Origin: Roseibium aquae
GTDB lineage: Bacteria > Pseudomonadota > Alphaproteobacteria > Rhizobiales > Stappiaceae
Length of the DNA: 64,000 bases
Direction of reading: 5' to 3'
Assembly (NCBI RefSeq): GCF_008711285.1
Contig: NZ_VXDC01000011.1
Coordinates: 62,001 to 126,000, forward strand
Shown here: one piece after another, positions 44,742-53,744 of the stretch
Position numbering within the stretch: position 1 is the stretch's first letter
Layout: every line of letters starts with the position of its first letter
Translations under genes and position numbers: made by a program
The notes under the pieces: generated by a model
Seen by the model: the letters and a program-made list of their open reading frames with translations, nothing else
Database searches by the model: none
What the model was told of the DNA's origin: nothing

Positions 44742-44859
44742 GAAGGAAAGCGCTCTTGCTTATGGTTGGTTGTGCCTGAACGGTCTATACCCGGTTTGCC
44801 CGGGCACTACAATGTGGGCAAAGCATGCGGCAGACAGGTGTCACACTGTGCCGGATGCT

Positions 44860-47052
44860 TTACATGGCCGTTTGCTTTTCAATGGAAAACAGCCGCTCGG
44901 TGAAGGCATCCGCGTCAAGTGCATGGTGGATCGGGCGGCTGATATAGGTATCCCCGCCGCAGTTCAGCAGTTGCTCGTGATCGGCATGCCGGTCGTACCC
45001 GCTGGTACAAACTGAAAAGCCCATGTCCCGCGCAAAGCGGGTCAAGGCCTTTGCTGTTGCCCAGGCATCTGCGCTGTCATCCACCCGTCGCAACGCGTCC
45101 AGGTCCAGATTGACCCTGCTTATGCCAAGGGGCAGCAGTTTGAACGGACTGACCAACTGGTGCCCGTATTCCGTGATCCCGATCGTCACGCCTTTGGCGA
45201 GAAGGGCCGCGAGATTTGATTTCAGTTCGCCGGAATGGCGCAACACGCTTTCCGCGAACAGATTGAGTTGCAGATTGTCAAGTCCGAGGCCTGTCTCCGC
45301 CTCGATCCGGATCACGTTGGCGACCAGATTTGGGTCTTCACACTGCGCCGGGTTCAGGGTGAGGCTCAAGGTCCGGCTAACGCCGGCGCGGCGGTTCCAG
45401 TCCGCCAGTTGCCCTGCTGCGCGCCTGAGAAAATGGGTTCCGATCTCGAGCGCTTCGTCGGCCTGGGCGAGCGGGGAGCCGAGCGCCCTCATTCTGATCG
45501 GTGTCGCGTGCGCCGGGGTCCAGACCAGGACAGCCTCGGCCCCGGTAATCCGGTCGTCGGAAAGGGACCGGATGGAGCGGAATGCCACGGAGATCTCGTT
45601 TCGCGGCAGAGCGAAGCGCATGGCCCGTCTTTGCTCGTCGGCGTCCTCGAGCTCGTACCGCATGGTATGCTCGAAGAAGCGGAAACGGTTGCGCCCGGCG
45701 CGTTTGGCCGCATAAAGGGCAAGATCGGCATTTCCCAAGAGCTGGTTTCCGTCGGCTCCGTGCTGCGGCAGCAGGGCAACCCCGATGCTGCATCCGAACC
45801 GGACTTGCTTGCCGTCGATCGTTGCCGGCGTGTTGAGGGCCGAGATCATTGCGCCGGCACATTCGGTGACGGCGGAGCGGCGGATCAGGGCGGGATCCAG
45901 TATGGCGAACTCGTCGCCTCCAAGCCGGGCAATCGTCGCCTCATGTGAAACGATTGAGCCCAGACGGTGCGCGACCTCCTTCAAGATCGCATCGCCGAAA
46001 GAATGCCCGTAGGTGTCGTTCAGGGTTTTGAAATTGTCGAGATCGAGGAGAAGAAGCGCGGCCGGGTCGCCATGCTCGGTCCAGTCGCAAAAGGTGCGTT
46101 CCAATTGTGCCGTGAAGGCTGCCCGATTGACCAGCCCGGTTAAAGGATCGTGGCTCGCGTAATATGCGATTTGTTTTTTGGCCCGTTCTTCCTCGGTGAC
46201 GTCTCTTCCAATCCCGCGATACCCGAGGAAGCGGCCGTCTGGCGCATAAATCGGCCAGCCGTGAATGCTTACGCAAACCGTTTCGTCGCCGGTATCGATC
46301 GAGTACCGGAAATCGCGAAAGGGGCGGGGGTCCTTGAGGGTTTCCTTGTGCGCCGCCAATCGTCCGGGATCCGTAACCCGGCCAGTGATCGTATCCCAGC
46401 GGGGCCCGTCCGGCGCGTTGTCTGCCGACAGTTGCGTCCGCCCGAGGTCCCCGATGGAGGAATAGGTCAAGCGCAGATCCTGATCCTGCTCCCAGACCCA
46501 GTCCGTCGCGATTTCGAGATAGTCTGACAGCCGGTCCGCATTCAAACGCGCTTCAATGAGCCGCTCGGTGATGAATTGCAGCTCTTGAGCCCGGCCTTTT
46601 TGCGCCTCGCTCAGTGCGGACCAGGACTGGGCCGCGCTGAAAATGGTCAGTACACCGGCGAGCGCCTTGCGGCGGTCGCTGATCGGGAAACTTGCGATCG
46701 ATGCGACTTCCGGAACGGAAAACAGGGAGAGGGACGCGTGCTCGGGACTGCCGGAATCAATGAACACTGGTTCGCGGCGCTTTGCGACACGCTCGAAGAG
46801 CGGCGCCGCATTCAGGTCGCAGCGTTCATTGCCCCCCGCCAGAACCACCATATACGGCGTTTCGTTTTGCAAGAGGGTCAGATGAACACGCTCGGCACCC
46901 GTCTCGCTGCACAGTATCGAGACAAGGGCCTGCAAGGCCTGCTCATAAAGGGCGATGGACGTCCGCTCGCCGAGGACGTTGCCGACATGACCGGAAATCC
47001 CGGCATGCGCATGCGTGAACTCCGTCATTCCGGAGCGTTCGTCATACCCCAT
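44860..47052 (-). CDS. GAF-PAS-GGDEF protein with degenerate EAL domain
   Basis: 730 residues from ATG at 47052; a GTG at 47067 is possible. Order: a GAF-like domain (about 15-165), a PAS domain with a PAC-type end (about 180-300, ending YRGIGRDVTEEE), a GGDEF domain (about 305-465, motif RLGGDEFAIL intact, no RxxD inhibitory site seen), and an EAL-like domain (about 475-725). The EAL domain keeps EAVLVW near the start and SRPI at the end. It lacks the metal Asp pair (TEYGHQ instead of DDFG) and the usual Lys, and the late Glu and Gln motifs are also gone. Predicted diguanylate cyclase with a binding-only EAL domain. It sits inside the argB-engB housekeeping cluster. Confidence 0.88.
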   Translation of the reverse strand: MGYDERSGMTEFTHAHAGISGHVGNVLGERTSIALYEQALQALVSILCSETGAERVHLTLLQNETPYMVVLAGGNERCDLNAAPLFERVAKRREPVFIDSGSPEHASLSLFSVPEVASIASFPISDRRKALAGVLTIFSAAQSWSALSEAQKGRAQELQFITERLIEARLNADRLSDYLEIATDWVWEQDQDLRLTYSSIGDLGRTQLSADNAPDGPRWDTITGRVTDPGRLAAHKETLKDPRPFRDFRYSIDTGDETVCVSIHGWPIYAPDGRFLGYRGIGRDVTEEERAKKQIAYYASHDPLTGLVNRAAFTAQLERTFCDWTEHGDPAALLLLDLDNFKTLNDTYGHSFGDAILKEVAHRLGSIVSHEATIARLGGDEFAILDPALIRRSAVTECAGAMISALNTPATIDGKQVRFGCSIGVALLPQHGADGNQLLGNADLALYAAKRAGRNRFRFFEHTMRYELEDADEQRRAMRFALPRNEISVAFRSIRSLSDDRITGAEAVLVWTPAHATPIRMRALGSPLAQADEALEIGTHFLRRAAGQLADWNRRAGVSRTLSLTLNPAQCEDPNLVANVIRIEAETGLGLDNLQLNLFAESVLRHSGELKSNLAALLAKGVTIGITEYGHQLVSPFKLLPLGISRVNLDLDALRRVDDSADAWATAKALTRFARDMGFSVCTSGYDRHADHEQLLNCGGDTYISRPIHHALDADAFTERLFSIEKQTAM

Positions 47053-47122
47053 GAGCCCTAGAACCACCCCCCGGCCGTCATCCCAACTCTCGTCAGATCA
47101 CACAACACTCAACTGTTTGGTG

Positions 47123-47770
47123 TTAAAATGACGTAAAACGCGCAATCTCCGCGCGAAGGTCATCGATCCCTTTTTGTTTCTCGGAGGACGTGCTGATCAC
47201 CTCCGGATGTGCCGCAATACGCTTCTTCAGGGCTACAAGAGTGTCCGCCTCAAGCCGTGCGAGCTGGGTGGGCTTGATTTTGTCGGCCTTGGTCAGCACG
47301 ATCTGGTACACCACGGCCGCCTTGTCCAGGAGGGCCATCGTTTCGAGATCGTTCTTTTTCAAACCGTGGCGGCTGTCGATCAGGAGAAAAACCCTGCGCA
47401 GGTTGGGCCGGCCGCGAAGATAGGAAAAAACGAGAGCGGTCCAGGCCTCCACCAGATCCTTGGGGGCCTGTGCGTAGCCGTAGCCGGGCATGTCGACGAA
47501 GGTCAAAGGCGTTTCCGGCGCGGAGAAGAAATTCAGCATCTGCGTTCGGCCCGGTGTGCTGGACGTCCGGGCAAGCCCCTTGCGTCCCGTCAAGGCGTTG
47601 ATCAACGTGGATTTGCCAACATTCGAGCGGCCCGCGAACGCAATCTCCGTGCCCGCCGCTTCCGGCAGGTTGGCCATGTCCGTGACACTGGTCTGAAAGG
47701 CCCAGGGCCGGGCGAACAGCAAGCGGCCCGCTTCGATTTCGTCTGTCGTGTAGGTCTCAATTTCGCTCAT
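47123..47770 (-). CDS. engB: Ribosome biogenesis GTP-binding protein EngB (YihA/YsxC)
   Basis: 215 residues from ATG at 47770, just downstream of the Vat-like gene. The G motifs are complete: G1 [10 protein letters not shown]2 [10 protein letters not shown]3 VDMPGYGYA, and G4 VLTKADKIK. The protein ends in a short helix. It acts late in large-subunit ribosome assembly. It lies 10 bp from the Vat-like gene on the same strand and 70 bp before the GGDEF gene. In related alphaproteobacteria engB usually lies between yidC and argB. Confidence 0.96.
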   Translation of the reverse strand: MSEIETYTTDEIEAGRLLFARPWAFQTSVTDMANLPEAAGTEIAFAGRSNVGKSTLINALTGRKGLARTSSTPGRTQMLNFFSAPETPLTFVDMPGYGYAQAPKDLVEAWTALVFSYLRGRPNLRRVFLLIDSRHGLKKNDLETMALLDKAAVVYQIVLTKADKIKPTQLARLEADTLVALKKRIAAHPEVISTSSEKQKGIDDLRAEIARFTSF

Positions 47771-47780
47771 GGACAGCCTT

Positions 47781-48443
47781 CTATCCTGCCTGCGGTCCAG
47801 CGTCGAGCGCAGCTTTCTCAAGTGCGGCGAGATCCGCCCCCCGGATGGCATGGAGATGACGTGTGATCGTCTCGACCGGCCAATCCCACCACGCAATTTT
47901 CAGCAAGCGCCCGATGGTCTCAGGGTCGAAGCGCTGGCGCATCACGCGTCCGGGATTGCCGACAACGATCGCGTAAGGCGGGATATCGGAAGCGGCCACC
48001 GCGTGCGCTCCGAAAATGGCGCCCGAGCCAATGGAAACCCCTGGCATGACGGTTGCGTTGGTGCCGAACCAGACATCATGTCCAACCAGGGTGTCGCCGC
48101 GCGCTTCCCTATGGAAGATGGAAAAGTCGAAGTCCTTTTCCCATCCTTTGCCGAAGATGCTGAACGGGTAGGTCGAAAACCCGCCCATCGCGTGGTTGGC
48201 TCCGTTCATGATGAAGGTCGTGCCTTGAGCCAGAGCACAGAACCTTCCGATCTTCAGGCGATCACCGTTGAAATCGAAGTGATAGCGAACATTCCGGTTT
48301 TCAAAGTCCTCGGGCCGGTCGTCATCGTTGTAATAAGTGTAGTCGCCAACTTCGATCGTTGGGTGGGTGATGACGTTTTTCAGGAAAACCGTATGCTGCG
48401 CCCCTTTGAAAGGGTGGACTGTGTGCGGGGATGGGCCGTGCAT
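47781..48443 (-). CDS. Vat/CatB-like xenobiotic acyltransferase
   Basis: 220 residues from ATG at 48443, preceded by GGAG; an upstream frame extends 13 codons. Left-handed beta-helix repeats are present ([55 protein letters not shown]). The late [11 protein letters not shown] helix is typical of XAT proteins (Vat streptogramin A and CatB chloramphenicol acetyltransferases). The catalytic His lies in the GANHAMG loop. Chromosomal relatives in environmental bacteria often have unproven drug activity. It lies 10 bp before engB, and a strong terminator separates it from yidC. Confidence 0.86.
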   Translation of the reverse strand: MHGPSPHTVHPFKGAQHTVFLKNVITHPTIEVGDYTYYNDDDRPEDFENRNVRYHFDFNGDRLKIGRFCALAQGTTFIMNGANHAMGGFSTYPFSIFGKGWEKDFDFSIFHREARGDTLVGHDVWFGTNATVMPGVSIGSGAIFGAHAVAASDIPPYAIVVGNPGRVMRQRFDPETIGRLLKIAWWDWPVETITRHLHAIRGADLAALEKAALDAGPQAG

Positions 48444-48576
48444 GGAGACTCCGTAAAGCAAGAAACAAGGAATGATGGACAACCGCGTGGTCTGCGGTCG
48501 GCCTGCCGGCCGGCGGCTTCGCCTTGTTGGACAGGCCTTGCTTTATCGGTTCATGGACAGATGTCTCCACAGGATC

Positions 48577-48610
48577 AAAAAAAGGGCCTCGCAGTCGCGG
48601 CGAGGCCCTT
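48577..48610 (-). terminator. Rho-independent terminator of the rpmH-rnpA-yidC operon
   Basis: On the leftward strand a near-perfect 10-bp stem (AGGGCCTCGC and GCGAGGCCCT, short loop) is followed by seven T residues. It starts 28 bp after the yidC stop. Classic intrinsic terminator, so the genes beyond (Vat-like, engB) need their own promoter. Confidence 0.92.
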
Positions 48611-48637
48611 GGCTCCTAACAGGTTGAAACCGGCATG

Positions 48638-50446
48638 TCAGCTCTTGTCGTCGGTTGCCTGCTTTTTCTTTTTGAACATCCCGCCCAGATTGTCCCAGAG
48701 CTCGACCTTGACGCCCTGGCGGCTCATGATCACCCACTGCTGCGCAATCGACAGGAAGTTGTTCCAGGCCCAGTAGATCACCAGACCCGCCGGGAAGGAC
48801 GCCAGCATGAAAGTGAACAGCACGGGCATCCAGGTGAAGATCATCTGCTGGGTAGGATCCGGCGGAGCCGGGTTCATCTTCATCTGAACGAACATGGTAA
48901 TGCCCATGATGATCGGCCAAATGCCAAGCATCAGAAGCTGCGGCGGATCCCAGGGAATGAGGCCAAACAGGTTGAAGATGGTGGTCGGGTCGGGCGCGGA
49001 CAGATCCTGAATCCAGCCGAAGAAGGGCGCATGTCGCATCTCGATGGTGACGAACAGAACCTTATAGAGCGCGAAGAAAACCGGGATCTGGATCAAGATC
49101 GGCAAGCAGCCGGCCAGCGGGTTGATCTTCTCTTTCTTGTAGAGCTCCATCAGGGCTTGCTGCTGCTTGGTCCTGTCGTCCCCATAGCGTTCCCTGATCT
49201 CCTGCATCTGTGGCTGAACAAGCTTCATTTTGCTCATGGAGACATAGGATTTGTTGGCCAGCGGGAAGAAGATCAGTTTGATGATCACCGTGACCAGAAG
49301 AATGGCAACGCCGAAGTTTCCGACCAGGTGAAACAGCCAGTCGATGACGTAAAACATCGGCTTCGTCAGGAAGTAGAACCAACCCCAGTCAACCAGCAGC
49401 TCGAACCGCTCGATGTCCAGATCGGCTTCATAGGCATCGATCAGGTTGGTTTCCTTTGCCCCGGCAAACAGGTGGGAACTGGTTTCCACCACGCCGCCTG
49501 CCGGGATGGTGCGGCCGCCCCCGAGGTAATCCGCCTGGAAATTGTTGTTGCCGGGGAAATAGCGGAAGCTGGGCTGGAAGGTTTCACCGGGTGTGGGAAC
49601 AAGGGTTGCGGCCCAATACTTGTCGGTAATGCCCAACCAGCCGCGGTCGACCGCATTCGGTTTGACGCTGCCGTCTTCTTGAAGGTCGGAGTAGTCGACC
49701 TCCTGCAGCCCGTCTTCGCCAAAGACGCCGATCATCCCTTCATGAAGAATGTAGAAGCCGACTGTTTCCGGCTCGCCGGTGCGAACGATCATGCCGTAGG
49801 GATAAAGGGTAAGGTCCTCGCCGGTCGCGTTTTCCACAGTGCGCGCCACCGAAAACATGTAGTTTTCATCGATCGAAAACGTGCGCTTGAACGTCAGTCC
49901 CTCGCCATTGTCGTAGGTGAGCGTGACGGGCGTGCTCGGCGTGAGCCGGGACGAGCCCTCGACTCGCCATACGGTCTCCGGGCCGGGCAAGGTCACGTTC
50001 GCGCCAGCATCGGCAACCCAGCCGTAATCGGCGAAATAGGGGTTCGGGGCGCCCCGGGGGGAAAACAGCACAATGGTCGGACTGCTGCGGTCCACCGTCT
50101 CGTGGTAATCCTTGAGGCGCAGATCATCCAGCCTTGCGCCGGTTAGATTGATCGAGCCATTCACACGCGGGGTGTCGATAATGATCCGTTCGCTTGCCGC
50201 AAGGGCCTGATCCCGGGATTGAAAGGTCGTCTGTCCGCCCGCGGCCGGTATGGCCGTTCCCGGTTGACCGGGCGCGTTCTCCGCGGTCGGTGCTTGGGGA
50301 TCGGAGCCACTTGCCTGCGCTTGCTGAGCCTCCAGGGCGGCCTGTTGCCGTTCGATCTGTGGCTGCGCCACAAAGTACTGCCATGCAAGCAGAACCATGA
50401 GGGACAGGATAATCGCAAGGAAGGTGTTGCGGTTTTCGGAAAACAA
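48638..50446 (-). CDS. yidC: Membrane protein insertase YidC
   Basis: 602 residues starting at a TTG (50446), five bases after the rnpA stop. No ATG gives the conserved N-terminus [24 protein letters not shown] Gln/Pro/Ala-rich linker (about 30-80) precedes a large periplasmic beta-sandwich domain. The insertase core has five membrane helices: [39 protein letters not shown], then [18 protein letters not shown] with the conserved hydrophilic groove, and [27 protein letters not shown]. It inserts and folds inner-membrane proteins with or without SecYEG. Confidence 0.96.
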   Translation of the reverse strand: MFSENRNTFLAIILSLMVLLAWQYFVAQPQIERQQAALEAQQAQASGSDPQAPTAENAPGQPGTAIPAAGGQTTFQSRDQALAASERIIIDTPRVNGSINLTGARLDDLRLKDYHETVDRSSPTIVLFSPRGAPNPYFADYGWVADAGANVTLPGPETVWRVEGSSRLTPSTPVTLTYDNGEGLTFKRTFSIDENYMFSVARTVENATGEDLTLYPYGMIVRTGEPETVGFYILHEGMIGVFGEDGLQEVDYSDLQEDGSVKPNAVDRGWLGITDKYWAATLVPTPGETFQPSFRYFPGNNNFQADYLGGGRTIPAGGVVETSSHLFAGAKETNLIDAYEADLDIERFELLVDWGWFYFLTKPMFYVIDWLFHLVGNFGVAILLVTVIIKLIFFPLANKSYVSMSKMKLVQPQMQEIRERYGDDRTKQQQALMELYKKEKINPLAGCLPILIQIPVFFALYKVLFVTIEMRHAPFFGWIQDLSAPDPTTIFNLFGLIPWDPPQLLMLGIWPIIMGITMFVQMKMNPAPPDPTQQMIFTWMPVLFTFMLASFPAGLVIYWAWNNFLSIAQQWVIMSRQGVKVELWDNLGGMFKKKKQATDDKS

Positions 50447-50451
50447 CGAAC

Positions 50452-50865
50452 TTACCCCTGTGTTTTGCTCGGCGTGGCTGGTTTGCCCGGCGTAGCCTTG
50501 GCGCGCGTCTTGCGTGGTCTCCGGGGCGCGTTGGCCGTCCGGGGATCAAGAGCATGCGGCAGCCCCGATTTAAGGTCTGCAACCAGTTTTGGGAAGGGAA
50601 GAGTGAGGGCATTGTGACGCGCGATCAGAACAAAATCCGCCGCGGCCGGAATATCCTCGGGCTGAAGCGCGGCCACAGCGGCGCGCAATCGGCGCTTGAT
50701 TCGGCTGCGGACGGCGGAGTTGCCGGTTTTCTTTGTGACCGTGTATCCGATCCGCGATGCGCATCCCGGGTCCCGCTGAAGACCCTGAACGACAAAAGCG
50801 CGCCGACCCAGCCGTCCGCCTTTTGCAACGGCAAGAAATTCGGAGCGCTTTTTCAATGTGTCCAT
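50452..50865 (-). CDS. rnpA: Ribonuclease P protein component
   Basis: 137 residues from ATG at 50865; an open frame further upstream is spurious and covers rpmH. Motifs are [50 protein letters not shown] (the RNR-type RNA-binding motif) and [24 protein letters not shown] basic Pro/Lys/Ala-rich tail of about 30 residues extends the C-terminus. It is the protein subunit of RNase P for tRNA 5' processing. It lies 65 bp after rpmH. Confidence 0.95.
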   Translation of the reverse strand: MDTLKKRSEFLAVAKGGRLGRRAFVVQGLQRDPGCASRIGYTVTKKTGNSAVRSRIKRRLRAAVAALQPEDIPAAADFVLIARHNALTLPFPKLVADLKSGLPHALDPRTANAPRRPRKTRAKATPGKPATPSKTQG

Positions 50866-50930
50866 ATGCGGCAGCTGTTTTGAGTCTGCGGAAGCAGGGT
50901 CAGCCGTGCGTGCCGCAAGCCCTGGCCGGA

Positions 50931-51065
50931 TTAGGCGCTCAGACGCTTGCGGCCCTTTGCGCGGCGGCGTGCCAGCACCTGACGGCCATTCTTGGTGGCC
51001 ATACGTGCGCGGAAGCCGTGGCGGCGCTTGCGGACCAGACGGCTCGGTTGATACGTACGCTTCAT
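50931..51065 (-). CDS. rpmH: Ribosomal protein L34
   Basis: A 44-residue, very basic protein: [19 protein letters not shown] followed by [25 protein letters not shown]. It is a canonical L34 of standard length. GCGGAG lies upstream of the ATG. It is the first gene of the rpmH-rnpA-yidC operon, with a recognisable promoter at 51196-51224. Confidence 0.98.
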   Translation of the reverse strand: MKRTYQPSRLVRKRRHGFRARMATKNGRQVLARRRAKGRKRLSA

Positions 51066-51428
51066 TGTATACTCCGCGCGGCTGACCACGCGGCCCTTGG
51101 TTCGATGAATATCTTTTGGAGAAAGCATTCGGACCGCTTCGGTACCAGCGCGCGCAGAACAAGCCTGCGTCCGGATGCATATCCAGTCGTGCGCGCTTAT
51201 ACGGGGCGCGCTGCGGCAAGTCAACGCGCGGCAGGCGAAAAATCGTGCGTTGGAAGTCTCACGCCGCGGTGAACGCCATCCGGCGACCGGTCACTTGTCG
51301 GTGATGCCGGGTTTTTGCAAACCGGATTAGTGTACACCTCAATGAAACCAAGCTGATGGCGACACTCTCCGGACTACGGTTCAACCGCCTGGCATCGGCC
51401 AAAGAATACAGAACGGAGCATTGCACCC
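51066..51428. other. Intergenic region between rpmH and the TVP38 gene
   Basis: 363 bp between divergent genes. It holds the leftward rpmH promoter (51196-51224) and a GC-rich leader of about 120 bases before rpmH. DnaA boxes were looked for because rpmH lies near oriC in many bacteria; none was seen. No gene was recognised. Confidence 0.6.
51196..51224 (-). promoter_or_regulatory. Sigma70-type promoter of the rpmH operon
   Basis: On the leftward strand the -35 is TTGACT (51219-51224), the spacer is exactly 17 bases, and the -10 is TATAAG (51196-51201). Transcription should begin near 51189, giving a leader of about 120 bases before the rpmH ATG. It is the best sigma70 match seen in the window. 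Confidence 0.8.
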
Positions 51429-52232
51429 ATGCACGGAGATCACGCGGATTGCGACACTGGCGATGCCGGCAAGGGTGAAATTGCCGGCCCGCGGAAACCC
51501 CGTTTGACGCGGGTTCGAAGGTGGTTGCCGTTGGGCTTTGTTGCCGGGGCCATGATCGCCGGCTTTTCCCAGGGCTGGCATGAGAACCTGACCCTTTCGG
51601 CGCTGATCCAAGAGCGCCAGGCATTGCTCGGCTTTGTCGGCGAGCACTTTTTTTTGAGCCTGGCAAGCTTTTCGGCCATCTATGCGGCAGCAGTCGCTCT
51701 CAGCTTTCCCGGCGCATCGTTGCTGACCATTGCCGGCGGGTTTCTCTTCGGCTGGATCGTTGGGGGATTTGTGACCGTTTTTGCCGCCACCGCCGGAGCC
51801 ACGGTCATCTATCTTGTCGCCCGCTCATCCATCGGAGACTTTTTAAAGAAGAAGGCGGGACCATCGCTGAGCAGACTTGCGGCGGGGTTTCAGCAAAATG
51901 CTCTGAGCTACCTGTTGTTTCTCCGTTTGACACCGGTATTCCCGTTTTGGCTGGTGAATATCGCGCCGGCTGTCTTTGACGTTCCCCTTCGCACCTATGT
52001 CCTGGGCACCATGGTGGGGATCGTACCCGGGACCTTCGCGTTTGCATTCATTGGATCGGGCCTTGATAGTGTGGTGGCCGCGCAAGAAGCGGCGAACCCC
52101 GGCTGCGCGGCCGCCGGCACATGCACCTTCGAGGTCAGCGCGCTGGTCACCCCGCAACTCCTGGCCGCCTTCTTCGCGCTGGGTTTGGCAAGCCTCATCC
52201 CTGTGGTGATAAAGCGCCTGCGCCGGTCTTGA
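51429..52232 (+). CDS. TVP38/TMEM64 (DedA-like) membrane protein
   Basis: A 267-residue inner-membrane protein. After a basic N-terminus come about six helices. The SNARE-associated/VTT signature is FPGASLLTIAGGFLFGWIVGGFVTVFAATAGATVIYLVAR, and the second is FLRLTPVFPFWLVNIAPAVF. The VTT fold is linked to lipid or small-molecule transport or scrambling. An FAD disulfide oxidoreductase gene follows 31 bp later; pairs of these two genes recur in bacteria (from memory), suggesting shared function. Confidence 0.87.
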   Translation: MHGDHADCDTGDAGKGEIAGPRKPRLTRVRRWLPLGFVAGAMIAGFSQGWHENLTLSALIQERQALLGFVGEHFFLSLASFSAIYAAAVALSFPGASLLTIAGGFLFGWIVGGFVTVFAATAGATVIYLVARSSIGDFLKKKAGPSLSRLAAGFQQNALSYLLFLRLTPVFPFWLVNIAPAVFDVPLRTYVLGTMVGIVPGTFAFAFIGSGLDSVVAAQEAANPGCAAAGTCTFEVSALVTPQLLAAFFALGLASLIPVVIKRLRRS

Positions 52233-52263
52233 CCGTTCCTCCCGCTGTTTGAATAGGTGGTTC

Positions 52264-53694
52264 ATGCTGTCTCGTTTACGCCCCGATATCTGCGTTATTG
52301 GCGGGGGATCCGCCGGGCTGTCCGTTGCCGCGGCAGCCGCCGCTTTCGGGGTCGATGTCGTGCTTGTCGAGCGTGATCTGATGGGCGGCGACTGTCTGAA
52401 CACCGGGTGTGTTCCCTCCAAGGCGCTGCTGGCCGCGGCGAAAAGAGCCCACACGCCCATCGGAGCGGAAGCGTTCGGAATCAGCCTTCCGCCGTCCGGT
52501 GTCGACTTCGCCAAGGTGAATGACCGGGTCAAATCCGTGATCGCGGCCATCGCTCCCCATGATTCGGTGGACCGTTTCGAGGGCCTCGGCGTCAAGGTCC
52601 TGCAGGCGGCCGCACGCTTCACCGCGCCCGACTGCGTGACCGCTGGAGACTATGAGATCCGGGCGCGGCGTTTTGTTGTGGCGACCGGTTCGTCGCCGGC
52701 GATCCCGGGCATTCTGGGTCTCGGCTCGGTTCCTGTCCTGACCAACGAAACGCTGTTCGAGCTCCGCGAGCTTCCCTGGCACCTTATAGTGATTGGAGGC
52801 GGGCCGATCGGGCTGGAGATGGCGCAGGCGCATTGCAGGCTCGGAGCAAAAGTGACGGTCGTCGAGGCGCAAAGGGCGCTTGGGCGGGACGATCCGGAAC
52901 TGGCCGCCCTGGTCGTCGACGCGTTGCGCGCAGAGGGCATCGACATCCTCGAGAATACCGCTGTGCATTCGGTCGAGCGGGAAGATGGCAATGTTGCGGT
53001 GACGCTCAAATACGGCACTGGCGAATCTGAGCGGCTTGTCGGTTCGCACATTCTCCTTGCCACCGGACGCAAACCGGCCGTGGAAGGCATCGGACTGGAG
53101 GTCGCGGGGATCGACCATGATGCCAAGGGCATCAAGGTCGGGGCGGACCTGCGCACCTCGAACAAGCGGGTCTACGCGATCGGAGATGTGACTGGCGGAC
53201 TGCAATTCACCCATGCGGCCGGCTATCAGGCCGGTCTCTTGATCCGGGCGCTGTTGTTCCGTCTGCCGGTGCGCTATCAGCCGGAAACCATGCCTTGGGT
53301 GACGTACACCTCCCCTGAACTCGGGCATGTCGGCCTGTCGGAGGACGCTGCGCGGTCACGCTACGGCCGAAAGGTGCGGGTGCTGACCGCCGATTACGCC
53401 GGCAACGATCGGGCGCAGGCCGAGGGCCTGACCTGCGGGCGGCTCAAGCTGGTCGCCGGCCCAGGGGGGCGCCTTTTGGGCGCTGATGTTGTGGGAGCCC
53501 AGGCCGGCGAGCTGATCAATCTCCTGTCCCTTGCGGTCTCGAAAAAATTGACCATGAAGGATCTGTCGGGGTTTGTCGCGCCGTATCCAACGCTGGGCGA
53601 ACTCGTGCGCAGGGCGGCTATTTCCTACTACGCTGACTTGCCGGGCAAGCCCTGGCTCCGCCGGGTGCTCGGCCTGTTGCGCAAGTTTGGATGA
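52264..53694 (+). CDS. FAD-dependent disulfide oxidoreductase (mercuric reductase/lipoamide dehydrogenase-like)
   Basis: 476 residues from ATG at 52264 (ATAGGTGG just upstream). The FAD-binding GGGSAGLSVAAAAAAFG is followed by the redox-active GGDCLNTGCVPSKALL, the NAD(P)-binding IGGGPIGLEMAQAHCRLG, and the second FAD contact RVYAIGDVTGG. The C-terminal interface reads VAPYPTLGELVRRAA. There the usual catalytic His of lipoamide dehydrogenase (HPT) is Tyr (YPT), as in non-dihydrolipoyl members. No mer genes are near, so a mercuric role is not supported. It is likely co-transcribed with the TVP38 gene. Confidence 0.85.
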   Translation: MLSRLRPDICVIGGGSAGLSVAAAAAAFGVDVVLVERDLMGGDCLNTGCVPSKALLAAAKRAHTPIGAEAFGISLPPSGVDFAKVNDRVKSVIAAIAPHDSVDRFEGLGVKVLQAAARFTAPDCVTAGDYEIRARRFVVATGSSPAIPGILGLGSVPVLTNETLFELRELPWHLIVIGGGPIGLEMAQAHCRLGAKVTVVEAQRALGRDDPELAALVVDALRAEGIDILENTAVHSVEREDGNVAVTLKYGTGESERLVGSHILLATGRKPAVEGIGLEVAGIDHDAKGIKVGADLRTSNKRVYAIGDVTGGLQFTHAAGYQAGLLIRALLFRLPVRYQPETMPWVTYTSPELGHVGLSEDAARSRYGRKVRVLTADYAGNDRAQAEGLTCGRLKLVAGPGGRLLGADVVGAQAGELINLLSLAVSKKLTMKDLSGFVAPYPTLGELVRRAAISYYADLPGKPWLRRVLGLLRKFG

Positions 53695-53744
53695 TCGATA
53701 TGCTTCGGGAACCTGAGTGCACGCGATATTGAAAGTCGATCGGT

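Noticed and set aside
47781..48443. Acquired antibiotic-resistance gene (vat or catB)
   Set aside because: It shows the XAT fold but no mobile element or resistance context, and chromosomal relatives are common, so a resistance role is not claimed.
50757..51272. Open frame on the plus strand over rnpA and rpmH
   Set aside because: It is antisense to rnpA and rpmH, both certain genes, and its translation has no family likeness.
51066..51428. Possible chromosomal origin near rpmH
   Set aside because: No DnaA boxes (TTATCCACA-like) or AT-rich unwinding region were seen; alphaproteobacterial origins are usually elsewhere.
52264..53694. Mercuric reductase (merA) call for the FAD enzyme
   Set aside because: No merR, merT or merP nearby, no N-terminal heavy-metal domain and no C-terminal vicinal cysteine pair for Hg(II).
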